64,000 nucleotides of DNA, from NCBI RefSeq assembly GCF_024498355.1, contig NZ_CP101833.1, positions 1,407,001 through 1,471,000 of the forward strand, read 5' to 3'. The position numbers and the translations under genes were made by a program. Position 1 is the stretch's first letter; the number at the start of each line of letters is the position of its first letter. The notes under the pieces are model-generated. The model was not told the DNA's origin and searched no databases. It saw only the letters and a list, made by a program, of their open reading frames with translations. The DNA comes from Bacillus pumilus. GTDB taxonomy: Bacteria > Bacillota > Bacilli > Bacillales > Bacillaceae. Shown piece by piece: positions 17,623 to 27,913 of the stretch.

Positions 17623-17669
17623 GTGGAGAGAAGTGGAGGATAGTGGAGAGTAAAGGTGAGAAAGTGGGG
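17623..17669 (+). promoter_or_regulatory. MraZ operator array upstream of mraZ
   Basis: GTGGAG occurs at 17623, 17633 and 17643, exactly 10 bp apart. It is followed by GGTGAG at 17655 and GTGGGG at 17664. MraZ proteins autoregulate the dcw operon by binding tandem GTGG-type boxes about one helical turn apart. The array lies between the bshC terminator and the mraZ start. Confidence 0.7.
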
Positions 17670-17680
17670 CTCTGATGATC

Positions 17681-18112
17681 ATGTTCATGGGTGAATACCA
17701 ACATACGATTGATACAAAAGGGCGCATGATCATCCCTGCTAAATTTAGAGACGGTCTCGGAGAACAGTTTGTGCTGACGAGAGGGCTTGATCAATGTTTA
17801 TTTGGCTACCCTATGAGTGAGTGGAAACTAATCGAAGAGAAACTCAAAGCACTTCCGCTAACGAAAAAAGATGCACGTGCGTTTACCCGGTTCTTCTTTT
17901 CTGGCGCAGTCGAATGCGATCTGGACAAGCAGGGGCGCATTAACATCGCATCAAACCTACTCCAATATGCAAAACTCGAAAAAGAATGTGTGGTCATCGG
18001 CGTTTCAAATCGAATTGAGTTGTGGAGTAAGTCGATCTGGGAACAATATACAGAAGAGCAAGAAGATTCTTTTGCTGAAATTGCTGAAAACATGATTGGA
18101 TTTGATATATAA
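17681..18112 (+). CDS. mraZ: Transcriptional regulator MraZ
   Basis: A 143-residue protein with two AbrB-like (SpoVT/MraZ) DNA-binding halves, [22 protein letters not shown] (about residues 3-24) and [23 protein letters not shown] (about 75-97), each with the DxxGR motif. It represses the division and cell-wall operon in several bacteria. ATG 17681 gives MFMGEYQ as in B. subtilis; ATG 17675 is also in frame. GTGG boxes upstream suggest autoregulation. Confidence 0.93.
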   Translation: MFMGEYQHTIDTKGRMIIPAKFRDGLGEQFVLTRGLDQCLFGYPMSEWKLIEEKLKALPLTKKDARAFTRFFFSGAVECDLDKQGRINIASNLLQYAKLEKECVVIGVSNRIELWSKSIWEQYTEEQEDSFAEIAENMIGFDI

Positions 18113-18178
18113 TAATCCCTTGTGCAGCAAGCTTTCTACACATTCATTTCTATTTGAAAAAGGTGGGACCATAACATC

Positions 18179-19111
18179 ATGTTTCAACATGAGACAGTAT
18201 TATTAAAAGAAACAGTTGACGGTTTAAACGTCAAAGAAGACGGTACATATGTGGACTGCACGCTAGGCGGCGCAGGTCATAGCTCATATTTACTATCTCA
18301 ATTATCAGAAAAAGGTACATTGATTGGATTTGACCAAGACGATGCTGCACTGGATCATGCACGAGAGAAGCTCGCAGATTCAAAAGCGAACATTCTTTTC
18401 ATAAAAAGCAACTTCCGATATTTAAAAGAACGTCTGAATGAACAAGGCATTACAAGCGTAGACGGTGTGATCTTTGACCTTGGTGTGTCGTCTCCTCAGC
18501 TCGACACACCAGAGAGAGGCTTTAGTTATCATCATGATGCACCTCTTGACATGAGAATGGATCAATCAGCCGTATTGTCGGCAAAACAAGTGGTGAATGA
18601 ATGGCCATTTGAAGATCTAGTTCGTATTTTCTACAAATATGGGGAAGAGAAATTCAGCAAGCAAATCGCACGCAAAATTGAAGAAGCTAGAAAAAAAGCG
18701 CCAATTGAAACAACGGGGGAGCTTGTAGACATTATCAAAGAAGGAATTCCCGCACCTGCAAGACGAACTGGCGGACATCCAGCGAAAAGAGTGTTTCAAG
18801 CGATCCGAATTGCCGTAAATGACGAATTGAAAGTATTTGAAGAAGCACTAGAACAAGCAATAGAGTTACTCAATCCGAAGGGGAGAATTTCTGTCATTAC
18901 ATTCCATTCACTTGAAGATCGGATTTGTAAAAGTACATTTAAAGAGATGTCTTCTCTTCCAGAACTTCCGCACGGATTACCAGTGATTCCAGAAGGACTT
19001 GAACCAAAACTGAAGCTGATCACGAGAAAACCGATCGTCGCATCAGAACAAGAGCTGGAACATAACAACCGTGCCCGTTCAGCGAAGCTCCGAATTGCAG
19101 AAAAAAAGTAA
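18179..19111 (+). CDS. rsmH: 16S rRNA (cytosine1402-N4)-methyltransferase RsmH
   Basis: A 310-residue SAM-dependent methyltransferase for C1402 of 16S rRNA. It starts [16 protein letters not shown] and has the SAM motif [16 protein letters not shown] (about residues 24-39), [19 protein letters not shown] (about 101-119) and LDMRMDQS, then [12 protein letters not shown] near 238-249. AAAGGTGGGACC precedes the ATG. Second gene of the dcw cluster, formerly mraW. Confidence 0.95.
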   Translation: MFQHETVLLKETVDGLNVKEDGTYVDCTLGGAGHSSYLLSQLSEKGTLIGFDQDDAALDHAREKLADSKANILFIKSNFRYLKERLNEQGITSVDGVIFDLGVSSPQLDTPERGFSYHHDAPLDMRMDQSAVLSAKQVVNEWPFEDLVRIFYKYGEEKFSKQIARKIEEARKKAPIETTGELVDIIKEGIPAPARRTGGHPAKRVFQAIRIAVNDELKVFEEALEQAIELLNPKGRISVITFHSLEDRICKSTFKEMSSLPELPHGLPVIPEGLEPKLKLITRKPIVASEQELEHNNRARSAKLRIAEKK

Positions 19112-19147
19112 ACGACACCATAGATGATGATAAAAAGGAGGTTTCTT

Positions 19148-19495
19148 ATGAGTAATTTGGCTTACCAAAGAGAAGTGAAGCAACATCAAACAGAGCAGCA
19201 AGGCCAATCGGTTGTCATTAGAAGAAGAGGTTCTATTACACTTGGTGAAAAAATCTTACTTGTCATGTTTGTCATGGCTCTTATGTGCAGCTCCATTCTC
19301 ATCATTTCTAAAGCCTTTGCTGTGTATCACGCAAATATTGAAGTGCAGAAATTAGAACAGCAAGTATCTTTAGAATCGAAGAAGATCACTGAGCTGCAAA
19401 AGGAAAAAGACTTGCTGAGTGAACCAGAAAGAATCATCGAAGCCGCTAAAAAAGCAGGCTTAAGCATATCGAAAGATGTTAAGAAGGTCGATTAA
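19148..19495 (+). CDS. ftsL: Cell division protein FtsL
   Basis: A 115-residue bitopic membrane protein: basic cytoplasmic part, one transmembrane helix (about residues 36-58, [19 protein letters not shown]), and an outer leucine-zipper-type coiled coil ([21 protein letters not shown]). It forms a complex with DivIB and DivIC at the septum. ATG 19148 follows AAAAGGAGG; the frame is open to 19124. pbpB starts one base after the stop. Confidence 0.93.
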   Translation: MSNLAYQREVKQHQTEQQGQSVVIRRRGSITLGEKILLVMFVMALMCSSILIISKAFAVYHANIEVQKLEQQVSLESKKITELQKEKDLLSEPERIIEAAKKAGLSISKDVKKVD

Positions 19496-19496
19496 C

Positions 19497-21653
19497 ATGG
19501 CGATGCCTAAAAAGAATAAAATGATGAACAGAGGCGCGGCAATTGCGAGTATTTGCTTCGCCCTGTTTTTCTTTATCATCCTTGCACGTTTTATTTATAT
19601 TCAGATTACAGGAACGGTTGATGGACAAGTTCTAGCCGCCAAGGCAAATGAGCAATATCAATCGAAGAAAACACTTGAAGCCAAAAGAGGTTCAATTTTA
19701 GACCGAAATGGAAATGTGATTGCAGAGGATACTTCTGTGTATAAACTCATTGCCATTATGAGCAAGAAAATGACGGTCGATCCAAAGCATCCGATGCATG
19801 TCGTCGACAAAGAAAAGACGGCAAAAGAGCTGTCAAAAGTCATTGATATGAGCGAAAGCGAAATTTTAAAGCGTTTGAATACAAAGGATGCGTTCCAAGT
19901 CGAGTTTGGTAAAGCTGGGAAGGATATTAGTTTTTCAACAAAGGAAAAAATTGAAAAGCTAAAGCTTCCTGGGATCGCATTTGAAAAAGACACGAAGCGG
20001 TATTATCCAAACGGCATGTTTGCTTCTAATTTAATTGGTTATGCAAGATTAGATGAGGCAACCAAGGACATGTCAGGTGCAATGGGGCTTGAGAAGGCGC
20101 TAAATAAATTCTTAAAAGAAAAAGATGGCTATGTGACGTATAATAGTGACAGAAGCGGGTGGGCTCTTCCGAATAGTAAAGAAGACATTGTCGCCCCAAA
20201 GGATGGGAAAAACGTCACGCTGACCATTGACCAAAAAATTCAGGCGTTTCTTGAAGAAAGTATGACGCAGGTCGCCAAAAAATATAAGCCAAAGAAAATC
20301 ATTGCGACAGTTGTTGATCCGAAAACAGGAAAAGTTCTTGCGATGGGACAGCGCCCAAGCTTTAATTTAAATGAACTCGACATTACGAACTATAACAATG
20401 ATGTCATTTCATATGCGTTTGAACCTGGTTCAACGATGAAGATCTTTACACTCGCTGCAGCGATCCAAGAAGGGGTATATCAAGGCAGTGCCAAGTATCA
20501 ATCTGGAACTTATAAAGTAGGCGGAGGTCTTGTAAGAGACCATAACAACGGAAATGGCTGGGGGAAAATTGATTTTCATGAGGGTGTTCTCCGTTCTTCA
20601 AATGTGGCCTTTGCAAAGCTGGCAAAGGAAAAGCTAGGCTTCACGCGATACGAACAATATTTGCAAAAATTCCATTTCTATGACAAAACGGGAATAGACT
20701 TGCCGAACGAAGCGTCTAGTAAAATCAATTTCAGATACGAATATGACAAAGCATCGACGGCTTATGGTCAAGCGTCTGCCATTACACCAATTCAACAAAT
20801 CGAAGCAGCGACAGCGATTGCAAACGGCGGAACGATGATGAAGCCATATGTCATTGACCATATTACAGACCCGAACACAAACAAAACGATTTTGCAGCAC
20901 GAACCAACAGTAGCTGGAAAGCCGATTTCATCTAATACAGCGAAGCAAGTCCGTGATATTTTAGGTGAGGTTGTTTCCTCGAAAATTGGTACAGGTCAGC
21001 CTTATCAAATCAAGGGCTTTGACGTCGCTGGGAAAACAGGAACAGGACAAATTGGCGGTGCCGGCGGTTACCTCCAGGGAAGAAACGATTACGTCTTTTC
21101 ATTTATGGGGATGGCGCCAAAAGATGATCCGAAGCTGCTCGTTTATGTGGCAGTACAGCAGCCGCAGTTGTCTGAAACAGAAACAGGCTCTGCCCCAGTT
21201 TCACAAATCTTTAACCCTGTCATGAAAAATAGTCTGCTATATTTAAATATCGCACCAACAAAAACAGACGATAAAAAATCAGGCGAACAAAAGGTGAAAC
21301 AAGAAACAATGCCTTCATTCCTTGATTTAGAAGTGAAGCAGGCAGAAACGGAAGCCAAAAACAAAAACGTAACACCTGTTGTCATCGGCGACGGTTTATC
21401 CATTAAACGCCAGTGGCCTAGTGCGGGCTCTGAATTCACTGAAAGCCAGAAAGTCTTCTTGAAAACAGCAGGAAAAACCATTAAGATGCCTGATATGACA
21501 GGCTGGTCCAGAAGGGAAGTACTTCAATATGCGTCCATTTCGGGTGTGCACATTGAAACAAATGGACAAGGATATGCTGTCAAACAAAGTGTCAAAAGTG
21601 GAGCGGAGATTTCAGATAAAGTTGTCACTGTGACATTTAAAAGTCCAAATTAA
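19497..21653 (+). CDS. pbpB: Septal penicillin-binding protein 2B
   Basis: A 718-residue class B transpeptidase that cross-links septal peptidoglycan. N-terminal membrane anchor (about residues 15-38), PBP dimerisation domain, then the transpeptidase domain with the SxxK motif in EPGSTMKIF (Ser near 310), the SSN motif in VLRSSNVAF and KTGTGQ near 510. Two C-terminal PASTA domains (from about 615). The start could be ATG 19497 or 19503; 19497 is used for its spacing to AAGAAGG. Terminator after it separates it from spoVD. Confidence 0.95.
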   Translation: MAMPKKNKMMNRGAAIASICFALFFFIILARFIYIQITGTVDGQVLAAKANEQYQSKKTLEAKRGSILDRNGNVIAEDTSVYKLIAIMSKKMTVDPKHPMHVVDKEKTAKELSKVIDMSESEILKRLNTKDAFQVEFGKAGKDISFSTKEKIEKLKLPGIAFEKDTKRYYPNGMFASNLIGYARLDEATKDMSGAMGLEKALNKFLKEKDGYVTYNSDRSGWALPNSKEDIVAPKDGKNVTLTIDQKIQAFLEESMTQVAKKYKPKKIIATVVDPKTGKVLAMGQRPSFNLNELDITNYNNDVISYAFEPGSTMKIFTLAAAIQEGVYQGSAKYQSGTYKVGGGLVRDHNNGNGWGKIDFHEGVLRSSNVAFAKLAKEKLGFTRYEQYLQKFHFYDKTGIDLPNEASSKINFRYEYDKASTAYGQASAITPIQQIEAATAIANGGTMMKPYVIDHITDPNTNKTILQHEPTVAGKPISSNTAKQVRDILGEVVSSKIGTGQPYQIKGFDVAGKTGTGQIGGAGGYLQGRNDYVFSFMGMAPKDDPKLLVYVAVQQPQLSETETGSAPVSQIFNPVMKNSLLYLNIAPTKTDDKKSGEQKVKQETMPSFLDLEVKQAETEAKNKNVTPVVIGDGLSIKRQWPSAGSEFTESQKVFLKTAGKTIKMPDMTGWSRREVLQYASISGVHIETNGQGYAVKQSVKSGAEISDKVVTVTFKSPN

Positions 21654-21656
21654 CTT

Positions 21657-21690
21657 TAAAACCTAGCAAACCATTTGCTAGGTTTTTTCT
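21657..21690 (+). terminator. Terminator after pbpB
   Basis: AACCTAGCAAA (21660-21670), loop CCA, TTTGCTAGGTT (21674-21684), then T tract. Confidence 0.88.
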
Positions 21691-21717
21691 TTTGCTTTAG
21701 AGGGATGGACTAGACCG

Positions 21718-21746
21718 TTCTACAAAAGGACGGGCCTGCATATGAT
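21718..21746 (+). promoter_or_regulatory. Possible sigma-E promoter of spoVD
   Basis: CATATGAT at 21739-21746 resembles a sigma-E -10 and is identical to the one before gerR. The -35 side (around 21718-21724) is poor. spoVD is known to be sigma-E dependent in B. subtilis. Confidence 0.35.
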
Positions 21747-21779
21747 GGAAACAAGCCATATGTAAGGAGTGAACCAGGC

Positions 21780-23699
21780 GTGCGAGTGTCAAGTGTAACA
21801 GTGAGAAAACGATTGCTTTTCGTGCTGCTGTTTGGGGTGGTCATTTTTTTCATCATAGATACTAGATTAGGATATGTGCAGTTTATTATGGGCGAAAAGC
21901 TGACAAGCTTAGCAAAAGATTCATGGAGCCGTAACCTCCCGTTCGAACCGGAACGGGGAGATATTCTGGACCGGAATGGGGTAGAGCTGGCGACGAACAA
22001 AAGTGCTCCATCCATTTTGGTCGTCCCGCGGCAAATTAAAGATCCCGCAGAAACAAGCAAGAAACTGGCGGCAGTGCTTAATATGTCTGAGGAGAAAGCG
22101 TACAAGCACGTCACGAAGAAAACATCAATTGAGCGAATTTCTCCTGAGGGCAGAAAAGTATCTCATGAAAAAGCAAAAGAAGTAAGAGAGCTTGATTTAG
22201 ATGGGGTTTATGTAGCAGAAGACAGCATCAGACATTATCCATTTGGCAGTTTCCTGTCCCATGTACTGGGTTTTGCTGGAATTGATAATCAAGGTTTACT
22301 TGGGCTGGAAGCCTACTACGATGATGACCTAAAAGGTGAAAAAGGCTCTGTGAAATTCTATTCCGATGCAAAAGGACAGAAAATGCCAGATGAAGCAGAT
22401 GATTATACACCGCCTAAAGATGGTCTTGATATGAAATTAACGGTCGATTCGAAAGTACAAACCATCATTGAACGAGAATTAGACAATGCGGAGGCAAAAT
22501 ATAATCCAGATGGCATGATCGCCATTGCCATGAACCCCAAAAATGGTGAAGTGCTGGGGATGTCAAGTAGACCAGATTTTGATCCAGCTGACTATCAATC
22601 AGTTGATCCAAAAGTATTTAACCGAAATTTACCGGTGTGGAGCACATATGAGCCGGGATCGACGTTTAAAATTATTACACTTGCAGCAGCATTAGAAGAA
22701 AAGAAAGTGAATTTAAAACGCGATCAATTTTTTGACAGCGGATCTGTGACGGTCGATGGAGCAAGGCTCAGATGCTGGAAAAAAGGCGGGCATGGATCAC
22801 AGTCATTTTTAGAAGTGGTGCAAAACTCCTGTAACCCAGGCTTTGTAGAGCTAGGCGACCGTCTTGGAAAAGATAAATTATTTTCCTATATTAAAAATTT
22901 CGGTTTTGGTCAGAAAACAGGAATCGATCTTCAAGGGGAAGGGAGAGGAATTTTGTTCCCGCTTGATCGAGTAGGTCCAGTAGAGCAGGCAACAACTGCC
23001 TTTGGTCAAGGTGTCTCCGTTACGCCGATTCAACAAGTAGCCGCAGTGGCTGCCGCGGTAAATGGCGGGACACTTTACACGCCCTATATTGCGAAAGAAT
23101 GGATAGATCCGGTCACAAAAGGGGTCGTGAAAAAGCAATCACCGATTGCCAAGAAGAAAGTGATTTCAGCTGAAACATCAAAAGAAATCAGATATGCACT
23201 TGAAAGTGTAGTCGCTCAAGGAACTGGCCGAAATGCATTTGTTGAAGGGTATCGGGTTGGCGGAAAAACCGGAACAGCACAGAAGGTAAAGGACGGAAAA
23301 TACATGGAAAATAACCATATTGTGTCGTTTATCGGATTTGCGCCTGCTGATGATCCAAGCATCGTTGTATATGTAGCCGTTGATAACCCAAAAGGCACCA
23401 TTCAATTTGGTGGTACAGTAGCGGCACCAATTGTTGGTCATATTATGCGAGACAGCCTGCCTGAGATGGGTGTGAAAAAAAGAAAAGGACAAATTGAAAA
23501 GAAGTACCAGTGGCTGGACACAAAAACCATTGAGGTACCGAATCTTGTAGGGGGATCTGTTTCTGACCTTGAATCACTCCTCATTAACCTGAAGATCGAT
23601 GCCTCAGGCACTGGCAGTAAAGTGGTGAAGCAGTCTCCTGCTGCTGGGACAAAAGTGAAAGAGGGCTCAACGATCAGATTATACTTAAACGATGAATAA
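21780..23699 (+). CDS. spoVD: Sporulation-specific penicillin-binding protein SpoVD
   Basis: A 639-residue class B PBP paralogous to PBP 2B, needed for spore cortex synthesis together with SpoVE. It has an N-terminal anchor (about residues 10-32), a dimerisation domain, and a transpeptidase domain with YEPGSTFKI (Ser near 294), the VQNSCNPGF motif (SxN) and KTGTAQ near 498. One C-terminal PASTA domain (from about 580). GTG start with AAGGAG upstream. Lies between pbpB and murE as in B. subtilis but with its own terminator. Confidence 0.94.
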   Translation: MRVSSVTVRKRLLFVLLFGVVIFFIIDTRLGYVQFIMGEKLTSLAKDSWSRNLPFEPERGDILDRNGVELATNKSAPSILVVPRQIKDPAETSKKLAAVLNMSEEKAYKHVTKKTSIERISPEGRKVSHEKAKEVRELDLDGVYVAEDSIRHYPFGSFLSHVLGFAGIDNQGLLGLEAYYDDDLKGEKGSVKFYSDAKGQKMPDEADDYTPPKDGLDMKLTVDSKVQTIIERELDNAEAKYNPDGMIAIAMNPKNGEVLGMSSRPDFDPADYQSVDPKVFNRNLPVWSTYEPGSTFKIITLAAALEEKKVNLKRDQFFDSGSVTVDGARLRCWKKGGHGSQSFLEVVQNSCNPGFVELGDRLGKDKLFSYIKNFGFGQKTGIDLQGEGRGILFPLDRVGPVEQATTAFGQGVSVTPIQQVAAVAAAVNGGTLYTPYIAKEWIDPVTKGVVKKQSPIAKKKVISAETSKEIRYALESVVAQGTGRNAFVEGYRVGGKTGTAQKVKDGKYMENNHIVSFIGFAPADDPSIVVYVAVDNPKGTIQFGGTVAAPIVGHIMRDSLPEMGVKKRKGQIEKKYQWLDTKTIEVPNLVGGSVSDLESLLINLKIDASGTGSKVVKQSPAAGTKVKEGSTIRLYLNDE

Positions 23700-23711
23700 T
23701 AAAGAATGAAC

Positions 23712-23747
23712 AGAGGGTAGCCGCACTCATTCGGCTGCCTCTTTTTG
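23712..23747 (+). terminator. Terminator after spoVD
   Basis: AGAGGGTAGCCG pairs with CGGCTGCCTCT around an 8-nt loop, then five T. Confidence 0.82.
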
Positions 23748-23809
23748 TTGAAAGAGAAGGGCAGTTTTAAAAAAAGAGCGCAAAGTGTGTTTTTTCCAAG
23801 AGAAACTTA

Positions 23810-23840
23810 AGGAATACGCTGGATGTATCCTTTTTTTTAC
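23810..23840 (+). terminator. Hairpin with T8 in the murE leader region
   Basis: AAGGAATAC (starts about 23810) pairs with GTATCCTT with one bulge around a 7-nt loop, then eight T. It lies between the spoVD terminator and murE and so could be a second terminator or an attenuator in a murE leader. Confidence 0.55.
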
Positions 23841-23905
23841 GATAAAATATAGACTGTGTGTTTTTTTCACAAGACATGCACGTGAACGAATTTGAGAGGT
23901 TTGAT

Positions 23906-25387
23906 ATGATAATGAAATTACAAGAACTCCTTACATACTTTAAAAGTGAAAACAACGAATTGATAAACGAAAATCCCGATATTACTTCCATTGAAATGGA
24001 TTCAAGAGAGGTGAGAAAAGGGAGCCTGTTTGTCTGCATAAAAGGTTATACAGTAGATGGACATGATTACGCTGAAAAAGCGGTGAAAAGCGGGGCTGCA
24101 GCAATTGTAGCAGAACACCCTCTTAACATAACAGATGTACCAGTCATTATTGTGAAACACTCTCAAAGAGCACTTGCAAGAATTGCTGATGCGTTTTACA
24201 GGCAGCCAACCCATAAGCTAAATCTTATCGGTATCACAGGAACAAACGGAAAAACATCAACAACACACATGATCGAACAAATGATGAGAAAAGCCGAGAA
24301 GAAAACAGGCTTAATCGGTACGATGTATATGAAGGTGAATGATGAAATTCTCGACGTGAAAAACACAACACCTGAGAGTGTCACACTTCAAAAAACCTTT
24401 AAACAGATGCTTGATCAAGGTGTAGACACGGCAATTATGGAAGTATCATCACATGCATTGCATCTTGGCCGGGTTCATGGATGTGATTATGATATGGCCG
24501 TTTTCACAAATCTTACGCAAGATCATCTTGACTACCACAACACCATGGAAGAATATAAACACGCGAAAAGCTTGCTATTCTCCCAGCTTGGAAGTGCCTT
24601 TCATCACGATAAGCCGAAGTACGCGATTTTAAATGCAGATGATGAAGCTTCTAGTTATTTTGAAAAAGTCACAGCTGCTGAAATCATGACGTATGGCTTA
24701 GAGCAAAAAGCAGATGTCATGGCAAAGAATATTCAAATCAAGCCTAAGGGAACTCAATTTGATTTGATCACTCCAATCGGCACAAAAAATGTGACGGTGG
24801 CCCTCATCGGAAAGTTCAATGTGTATAACATCCTGGCTGCTGTATCAGTAGGGATCGTATCCGGCTTATCGTTTGATACGATCGCCAGTGCAATGGAAGA
24901 GCTGGAGGGAGTCAAAGGAAGATTTGAACTTGTGAACTGTGATCAAGACTTCCCTGTCATCATTGATTACGCGCATACACCTGACAGCTTAGAAAATGTC
25001 CTCACAACGTGTAGAGAATTAACTGAGGGCAAAATTTTCTGTGTGATAGGCTGCGGCGGAGACCGTGATAAAACAAAGCGCCCTCAAATGGCTCAAATCG
25101 CTGTGAAATATGCAGATGAGCCTGTATTTACATCAGACAACCCAAGAAGTGAAGATCCATCAGCTATTTTAAAAGATATGGAAAATGGTGTGCCTGAGGC
25201 ATATTATCATAGCTTTGTGAATCGTAAACAAGCCATCTTCTTTGCGATTGCCAATGCGAAAAAAGGCGATACCGTCTTAATAGCGGGAAAAGGCCACGAG
25301 ACGTACCAAATCATTGGCGATCAAGTCTACGACTTTGATGATGCAAAAGTTGCAGTGGACGCTATTTTAGATCTAAACAAATCTTAA
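23906..25387 (+). CDS. murE: UDP-MurNAc-tripeptide synthetase (meso-diaminopimelate adding)
   Basis: A 493-residue Mur ligase that adds meso-DAP to UDP-MurNAc-L-Ala-D-Glu in the cytoplasm. ATP motif [14 protein letters not shown] (about residues 110-123). The substrate-specificity loop SDNPRSEDP (near 408) carries the DNPR signature for meso-DAP. KGHE is near the end. ATG 23906 has GAGAGG six bases upstream; ATG 23912 is a near alternative, and the longer frame to 23858 lacks a ribosome site. mraY follows after 136 bases. Confidence 0.93.
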   Translation: MIMKLQELLTYFKSENNELINENPDITSIEMDSREVRKGSLFVCIKGYTVDGHDYAEKAVKSGAAAIVAEHPLNITDVPVIIVKHSQRALARIADAFYRQPTHKLNLIGITGTNGKTSTTHMIEQMMRKAEKKTGLIGTMYMKVNDEILDVKNTTPESVTLQKTFKQMLDQGVDTAIMEVSSHALHLGRVHGCDYDMAVFTNLTQDHLDYHNTMEEYKHAKSLLFSQLGSAFHHDKPKYAILNADDEASSYFEKVTAAEIMTYGLEQKADVMAKNIQIKPKGTQFDLITPIGTKNVTVALIGKFNVYNILAAVSVGIVSGLSFDTIASAMEELEGVKGRFELVNCDQDFPVIIDYAHTPDSLENVLTTCRELTEGKIFCVIGCGGDRDKTKRPQMAQIAVKYADEPVFTSDNPRSEDPSAILKDMENGVPEAYYHSFVNRKQAIFFAIANAKKGDTVLIAGKGHETYQIIGDQVYDFDDAKVAVDAILDLNKS

Positions 25388-25523
25388 AAATGATGAAAAG
25401 AGTGTAATGAAATGAAGCATTTTGTACAAAAACAACATATGAAAGACTCGAATGAATATCATAATAATGAATGCTATTTTCTGGTGGAAAACGGCTTTGG
25501 AAATTCGGAAGGAGTAAAGAACG

Positions 25524-26498
25524 ATGCTTGAACAGGTGATATTGTTTACAATCATAATGGGATTTTTAATCAGTGTTCTTTTATCCCCGATTTTTATTCC
25601 GTTTTTAAGAAGACTTAAATTTGGTCAGAGTATTAGAGAAGAAGGACCGCAGTCTCACCAAAAGAAATCAGGTACTCCGACAATGGGCGGAATTATGATT
25701 ATCTTTTCTATCACAATTACAACAATTGTGATGATCAACAAATTCTCTGAGATTAGTCCAGAAATGTTTTTACTGTTATTTGTCACACTTGGCTACGGCT
25801 TATTAGGATTTTTAGATGATTATATTAAAGTAGCGATGAGACGAAATCTTGGATTAACATCGAAACAGAAATTGATCGGTCAAATTGTGATCGCAGTGAT
25901 TTTTTATGCAGTCTTCCATTATTATCAGTTTGCAACGACGATTCGTATTCCAGGAACGGATGTCAGCTTTGATTTAGGATGGGCTTACTTTATCCTCGTC
26001 ATTTTCATGCTTGTCGGTGGTTCTAATGCGGTGAACTTAACAGATGGACTTGATGGTTTATTGTCTGGAACAGCTGCCATTGCTTTCGGAGCTTTTGCCA
26101 TACTTGCTTGGAATCAATCCCAGTATGATGTGGCCATCTTTTCAGTAGCTGTTGCTGGAGCCGTCCTTGGTTTCCTTGTGTTTAATGCGCACCCTGCAAA
26201 AGTATTTATGGGTGATACAGGGTCACTAGCTTTAGGCGGAGCCATTGTAGCGATTGCCATTTTAACGAAGCTTGAAATTTTACTCGTGATTATTGGAGGA
26301 GTATTTGTTGTTGAAACGTTATCGGTTATCCTTCAAGTCATCTCCTTTAAAACAACTGGAAAAAGAATCTTTAAAATGAGCCCGCTTCACCACCACTATG
26401 AGTTAGTTGGCTGGTCTGAGTGGAGAGTGGTTGTCACCTTCTGGACAGCTGGTTTATTACTTGCTGTTTTAGGAATTTACATCGAGGTGTGGTTGTAA
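25524..26498 (+). CDS. mraY: Phospho-N-acetylmuramoyl-pentapeptide transferase
   Basis: A 324-residue polytopic membrane enzyme (about ten helices) that makes lipid I from UDP-MurNAc-pentapeptide and undecaprenyl phosphate. Motifs: [16 protein letters not shown] (about residues 39-54), LGFLDDYIK (the DD pair near 97) and [13 protein letters not shown] (near 170), plus HHHYE close to the C-terminus. A ribosome site GAAGGAG precedes the ATG. murD begins directly after the stop. Confidence 0.96.
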   Translation: MLEQVILFTIIMGFLISVLLSPIFIPFLRRLKFGQSIREEGPQSHQKKSGTPTMGGIMIIFSITITTIVMINKFSEISPEMFLLLFVTLGYGLLGFLDDYIKVAMRRNLGLTSKQKLIGQIVIAVIFYAVFHYYQFATTIRIPGTDVSFDLGWAYFILVIFMLVGGSNAVNLTDGLDGLLSGTAAIAFGAFAILAWNQSQYDVAIFSVAVAGAVLGFLVFNAHPAKVFMGDTGSLALGGAIVAIAILTKLEILLVIIGGVFVVETLSVILQVISFKTTGKRIFKMSPLHHHYELVGWSEWRVVVTFWTAGLLLAVLGIYIEVWL

Positions 26499-27854
26499 TT
26501 GAATAAGATGCAAATGTTAAAAAACGAACATGTACTAGTATTAGGTCTTGCAAAAAGCGGATATGCGGCCGCCTCAATTCTTCACGAACACGGAGTAAAC
26601 GTGACAGTAAATGATCAGAAACCGTTTGAAGAAAATGAGCCAGCTCAGCTACTTTCTGAAAAGGGGATTGATGTCATTTGTGGCAGTCATCCTCTTCGTA
26701 TGTTCGATGATAAAGAAATTACGATTTTAATTAAAAACCCTGGAATTCCATATGAGAATGTGATGGTTCAAGAGGCGCTTCGACGCCAAATTCCAGTTTG
26801 GACTGAAATAGAATTAGCATATCATTTGACCTCATCTCCTTTTATTGGGATTACCGGATCGAATGGGAAAACCACTACCACTACATTGATTTATGAAATG
26901 CTGAAAAAAGACAGTCAAAAAACTTTAGTGGCAGGTAATATTGGAACAGTTGCCAGCGAAGTCGCTGCAAATGCAGCTGGCGATGAATGGATTGTAACTG
27001 AGCTCTCTTCTTTTCAGTTAATGGGAACAGTTGAATTCAGGCCCAAAATCAGCTTGATTTTAAATATTTTTGACGCACATTTAGACTATCACCACACTCG
27101 TGAAGAATACGAAAAAGCAAAGCAGAAAGTATACGCACATCAACATGAAAATGACACAGCCGTGATCAACCTAGATGATCCATCTGTCGTTAAGCTAGCA
27201 GAAGGATCAAAAGCGAAAAAGGTGTTTTTCTCCGTGAAAGAGCCAGTAGAGCATGGAGCCTTTATTAAAAATGGCGCTATCTACTATATGAATGAACGTG
27301 TCATTGATCTAAAGGATGTTGTTCTTCCTGGTGAGCATAACCAAGAAAATATTCTGGCAGCCATTTGTGTTGTGAAAAATGCAGGCTGTTCAAATGAAGC
27401 GATCACACACGTACTCACAACATTCAGTGGCGTGAAGCATCGTTTGCAGTTTGTGGATACGATTCAAAGTAGAAAATTTTATAACGATAGCAAAGCGACC
27501 AATATACTGGCAACAAGTAAAGCTTTGTCAGCCTTCGAACAGCCGACCATTTTACTAGCAGGCGGACTAGATCGGGGTAATGAATTTGATGAATTGAAAC
27601 CTTTCATGAAAAATGTGAAAGGAATTATCACATTTGGTGAGACTGCACCTAAGTTTGTGAAGCTTGGTGAAGAGCTGGGAATACATCACGTAAAACATGT
27701 CGATAATGTTGAACAAGCAGTACCTGCGGCGTTTAGCATATCTGAAGAAGAAGACGTGATTTTATTATCTCCAGCTTGTGCAAGCTGGGATCAACATAAA
27801 ACATTTGAAGAACGTGGAGACATGTTTGTAAACGCCGTGCATATGCTTAAATAA
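26499..27854 (+). CDS. murD: UDP-N-acetylmuramoylalanine-D-glutamate ligase
   Basis: A 451-residue Mur ligase adding D-Glu to UDP-MurNAc-L-Ala. N-terminal Rossmann-like [16 protein letters not shown] (about residues 13-28), ATP loop [14 protein letters not shown] (about 114-127), [10 protein letters not shown] and the terminal [10 protein letters not shown]. The TTG immediately after the mraY stop is chosen since GAGGTG lies nine bases upstream and the length equals that in B. subtilis. spoVE follows after 59 bases. Confidence 0.93.
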   Translation: MNKMQMLKNEHVLVLGLAKSGYAAASILHEHGVNVTVNDQKPFEENEPAQLLSEKGIDVICGSHPLRMFDDKEITILIKNPGIPYENVMVQEALRRQIPVWTEIELAYHLTSSPFIGITGSNGKTTTTTLIYEMLKKDSQKTLVAGNIGTVASEVAANAAGDEWIVTELSSFQLMGTVEFRPKISLILNIFDAHLDYHHTREEYEKAKQKVYAHQHENDTAVINLDDPSVVKLAEGSKAKKVFFSVKEPVEHGAFIKNGAIYYMNERVIDLKDVVLPGEHNQENILAAICVVKNAGCSNEAITHVLTTFSGVKHRLQFVDTIQSRKFYNDSKATNILATSKALSAFEQPTILLAGGLDRGNEFDELKPFMKNVKGIITFGETAPKFVKLGEELGIHHVKHVDNVEQAVPAAFSISEEEDVILLSPACASWDQHKTFEERGDMFVNAVHMLK

Positions 27855-27913
27855 GGGCTTGTCTCTCATATGACTGACAGCCCAAATGAAATGATGCTTG
27901 GGGTGTCGGTCTC

